The notes beneath the pieces are model-generated. The model was not told where the DNA came from. It saw only the letters and a program-made list of their open reading frames with translations, and searched no databases. Both the position numbers and the translations under genes were made by a program. Positions 31,706 to 33,679 of a stretch of DNA of 33,679 nucleotides are shown in pieces. The stretch comes from Candidatus Puniceispirillum sp. (GTDB lineage Bacteria > Pseudomonadota > Alphaproteobacteria > Puniceispirillales > Puniceispirillaceae). The stretch's first letter is position 1; each line of letters begins with the position of its first letter. The DNA lies in assembly GCA_017859295.1 (NCBI GenBank), contig JAFMNI010000001.1, forward strand, positions 1-33,679, read 5' to 3'.

Positions 31706-33679
31706 ATGTCGATTCATTCTTCGCAAAACCTGACACTGGTTCTTGGCCCGACCAACACTGGTAAAACCCATTTGGCGCTTGAACGCATGACCGGCTATGC
31801 CAGTGGCATGATTGGCTTCCCGCTGCGGCTTTTGGCGCGGGAAAATTATGACCGGCTTGTTCGCAAGCTTGGCGTTGGCAAGGTTGGGCTGCTGACAGGC
31901 GAAGAACGTATCTTGCCAGTCGGTGCGCGCTATCTTTGCTGCACGGTTGAATCGATGCCGCTTGATGCCAACGCCGATGCCGAACTTGCCAATCGCCGGT
32001 TTGACTTTGTCGCCGTTGACGAGGTGCAGCTTGCCGGTGATCGTGAACGCGGGCATGTTTTCACCGACCGTATTTTGCATGCAAGAGGGGCATTTGAAAC
32101 CATGTTCATGGGGGCAGAAACGGCTGCGCCCTTGTTGAAGGCATTATTGCCTGACGCGAAATTCGAATTTCGTGATCGCATGTCGAGGCTTGCCTATGCT
32201 GGTCCGAAAAAACTAACCCGCCTTCCGCGCCGAAGTGCGATTGTTGCCTTTAGCGCGGCCGATGTTTACCAGATTGCCGAATTTGTGAAACGTCAACGCG
32301 GCGGGGCGGCGGTGGTGATGGGACGGCTAAGCCCACGCACACGCAATGCACAGGTTGAGCTCTATCAAAATGGTGATGTTGATTTTCTGATTGCCACAGA
32401 TGCGATTGGGATGGGGCTGAACCTTGATCTTGGGCATGTGGCCTTGTCGGCTGATATGAAATTTGACGGGCGGCAAATGCGTAAGCTATTGCCATCGGAA
32501 ATGGCACAAATCGCCGGTCGGGCTGGTCGTCACATGAATGATGGCAGTTTTGGCGTTACGGATGGATGTCACGCGCTCGAACCTGAGATGATTGATGCGA
32601 TTGAACAGCATCGTTTTGCCCCGCTTCGGGCTTTTTACTGGCGAAGCCGTGACCTTACCTTTTCATCAATTGATCAATTGCTTGGCTCGCTTGAAGCACC
32701 GCCGCCATTGCCGTTTCTGTTTCGCAAAGGTGATGCGCTTGACCATCAGGCGCTAACCGCGCTTGCCAGCCGCGATGACATTCGGAGTGCGGTGTCGGGT
32801 GCGCGTGATGTGCGCCTGCTGTGGGCGGTTGCGTCGATTCCTGATTTCCGGCAAAGCCTTCATGAAAACCATTATGACATGCTTGCCAATATTTTTCTGA
32901 CGCTTGTGGCAAAAGGTGTGCTTGGCAATGATATGGTTGCAAAAGCGATGGCGCAGCTTGACCGGGTTGATGGCGATATTGATACATTAATGACGCGACT
33001 TGCGTATATTCGGACTTGGACATACATCACACACCGTTCTGACTGGACAGACAACCCCATCGAGTGGCAGGATCGTGCCCGGTCAATTGAAGATAGGCTG
33101 TCCGATTGCCTGCATGGCAGGCTGTCCGAACGATTTGTGGATAAACGTGCCGCGCATTTGAGTAGAAGATTGAAGGAAACGAAAAATTTGATTGCCTCTG
33201 TAAAAGATGATGGCACGGTTCTTGTTGAAGGTGAGGAGGTCGGACGGCTTGACGGTTTTACCTTTCATCCGACGCTTGCCGATGGCGAAGATAAAGCTCC
33301 CATTCTAGCGGCTGCACGGCGCGGCCTCCCCGACGAGATTGAACGTCGGGTTCGTGCCTTTGTGGCATCGGCTGATCCGGCATTCCGGCTTGGCGCTGAT
33401 GGCGTTGTGAAATGGCGTGAAGCCGAGGTTGCGCGACTTGTCAAAGGTGACGGTCTTTATGTGCCACGCCCCGAACTTGTGTCCAGTGATCTGTTGTCAA
33501 TCGATCAGACCCAGCGAATGGCGCAGCGTTTGGTGGGTTTCACCGCCGCACATGTCGAAACGATTTTAGGCCGGTTGATTGTTCTGGAAACACCTGATGC
33601 CGCGCCTGTTGGCGATCATAAACCCAAAACAGAACCAAAATCAGCGGCAGTGCCAGCCGATGCGCCAATTACTGATGCG
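31706..33679 (+). CDS. Suv3-like DEAD/DExH RNA helicase, 3' end beyond window
   Basis: 658 codons visible, open at the window edge. Motif I is LGPTNTGKTHLALERM (GPTNTGKT at 14-21). Then GFPLRLLARENYDR, LTGEERI, motif II DEVQLAGDRERGHVF (DEVQ at 105-108), ATDAIGMGLNLDL and motif VI QIAGRAGRH (268-276). The motif set and order match mitochondrial Suv3 and its alphaproteobacterial relatives, which unwind RNA and act in turnover. After about residue 600 it becomes Pro/Ala/Lys-rich (PVGDHKPKTEPKSAAVPAD), probably a linker to a further basic C-terminus. The ATG at 31706 (MSIHSSQNLTLVLG) places motif I at the usual distance. No strong ribosome site is visible. Confidence 0.9.
   Translation, partial: MSIHSSQNLTLVLGPTNTGKTHLALERMTGYASGMIGFPLRLLARENYDRLVRKLGVGKVGLLTGEERILPVGARYLCCTVESMPLDANADAELANRRFDFVAVDEVQLAGDRERGHVFTDRILHARGAFETMFMGAETAAPLLKALLPDAKFEFRDRMSRLAYAGPKKLTRLPRRSAIVAFSAADVYQIAEFVKRQRGGAAVVMGRLSPRTRNAQVELYQNGDVDFLIATDAIGMGLNLDLGHVALSADMKFDGRQMRKLLPSEMAQIAGRAGRHMNDGSFGVTDGCHALEPEMIDAIEQHRFAPLRAFYWRSRDLTFSSIDQLLGSLEAPPPLPFLFRKGDALDHQALTALASRDDIRSAVSGARDVRLLWAVASIPDFRQSLHENHYDMLANIFLTLVAKGVLGNDMVAKAMAQLDRVDGDIDTLMTRLAYIRTWTYITHRSDWTDNPIEWQDRARSIEDRLSDCLHGRLSERFVDKRAAHLSRRLKETKNLIASVKDDGTVLVEGEEVGRLDGFTFHPTLADGEDKAPILAAARRGLPDEIERRVRAFVASADPAFRLGADGVVKWREAEVARLVKGDGLYVPRPELVSSDLLSIDQTQRMAQRLVGFTAAHVETILGRLIVLETPDAAPVGDHKPKTEPKSAAVPADAPITDA

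Overview
The window looks like chromosomal DNA of a marine-type alphaproteobacterium. The evidence is a set of lineage-typical gene blocks: atpI-atpB-atpE-atpF'-atpF, mutY/dciA/dsbA-like/smc, purH/heparinase-like/rsmB/DUF1674/DUF1491, and acnA beside ccmABCD, followed by an Suv3-like helicase. GC looks to be near 50 percent by eye. A SAR116 (Puniceispirillum-like) origin would fit but is inference. I see no IS element, phage gene, tRNA, rRNA or CRISPR array.

Layout. 1-670: 5' part of ispH (-). 743-1198: an unknown lipoprotein gene (+), separated by a strong bidirectional terminator (1222-1255) from the F0 operon of ATP synthase (1271-3908, -), which has a good sigma70-type promoter at 4057-4086. 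4174-8851: smc, a DsbA-like oxidoreductase and dciA (-), divergent from mutY (+). 10202-16536: purH, chrA, a heparinase II/III-like gene and rsmB (-). 16614-17189: two small genes, sdhAF4-like (DUF1674) and DUF1491 (+). 17190-18468: a looser, AT-richer stretch with an isolated arsH and about 400 bp without a convincing gene. Then dusA and yciB (+).

20484-26252 is the most distinctive part: six co-directional genes for cobalamin-dependent one-carbon metabolism. They encode a corrinoid protein, a DUF1638 protein, a small 'virulence factor' (PF13769-like) protein, a divergent methylenetetrahydrofolate reductase-like protein, a methyltetrahydrofolate:corrinoid methyltransferase and a [2Fe-2S]/ASKHA corrinoid reductive activator. 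Together they look like a module that takes a methyl group from a corrinoid to tetrahydrofolate and oxidises it. The substrate-specific methyltransferase (for example an MttB homologue) is absent from the window. The leader of this operon (20216-20483) holds a promoter-like sequence and a possible H-type pseudoknot.

26290-28579: ccmABCD, heme export for cytochrome c maturation (-), including a 58-residue ccmD. 28816-31488: acnA (+). 31706-end: Suv3-like helicase (+), cut by the window edge.

A second theme is that many short gaps carry tandem repeats with 11-19 bp units. At least two of these (3' ends of purH and chrA) duplicate the stop codon and its surroundings. This looks like a recurrent local duplication process in this genome.
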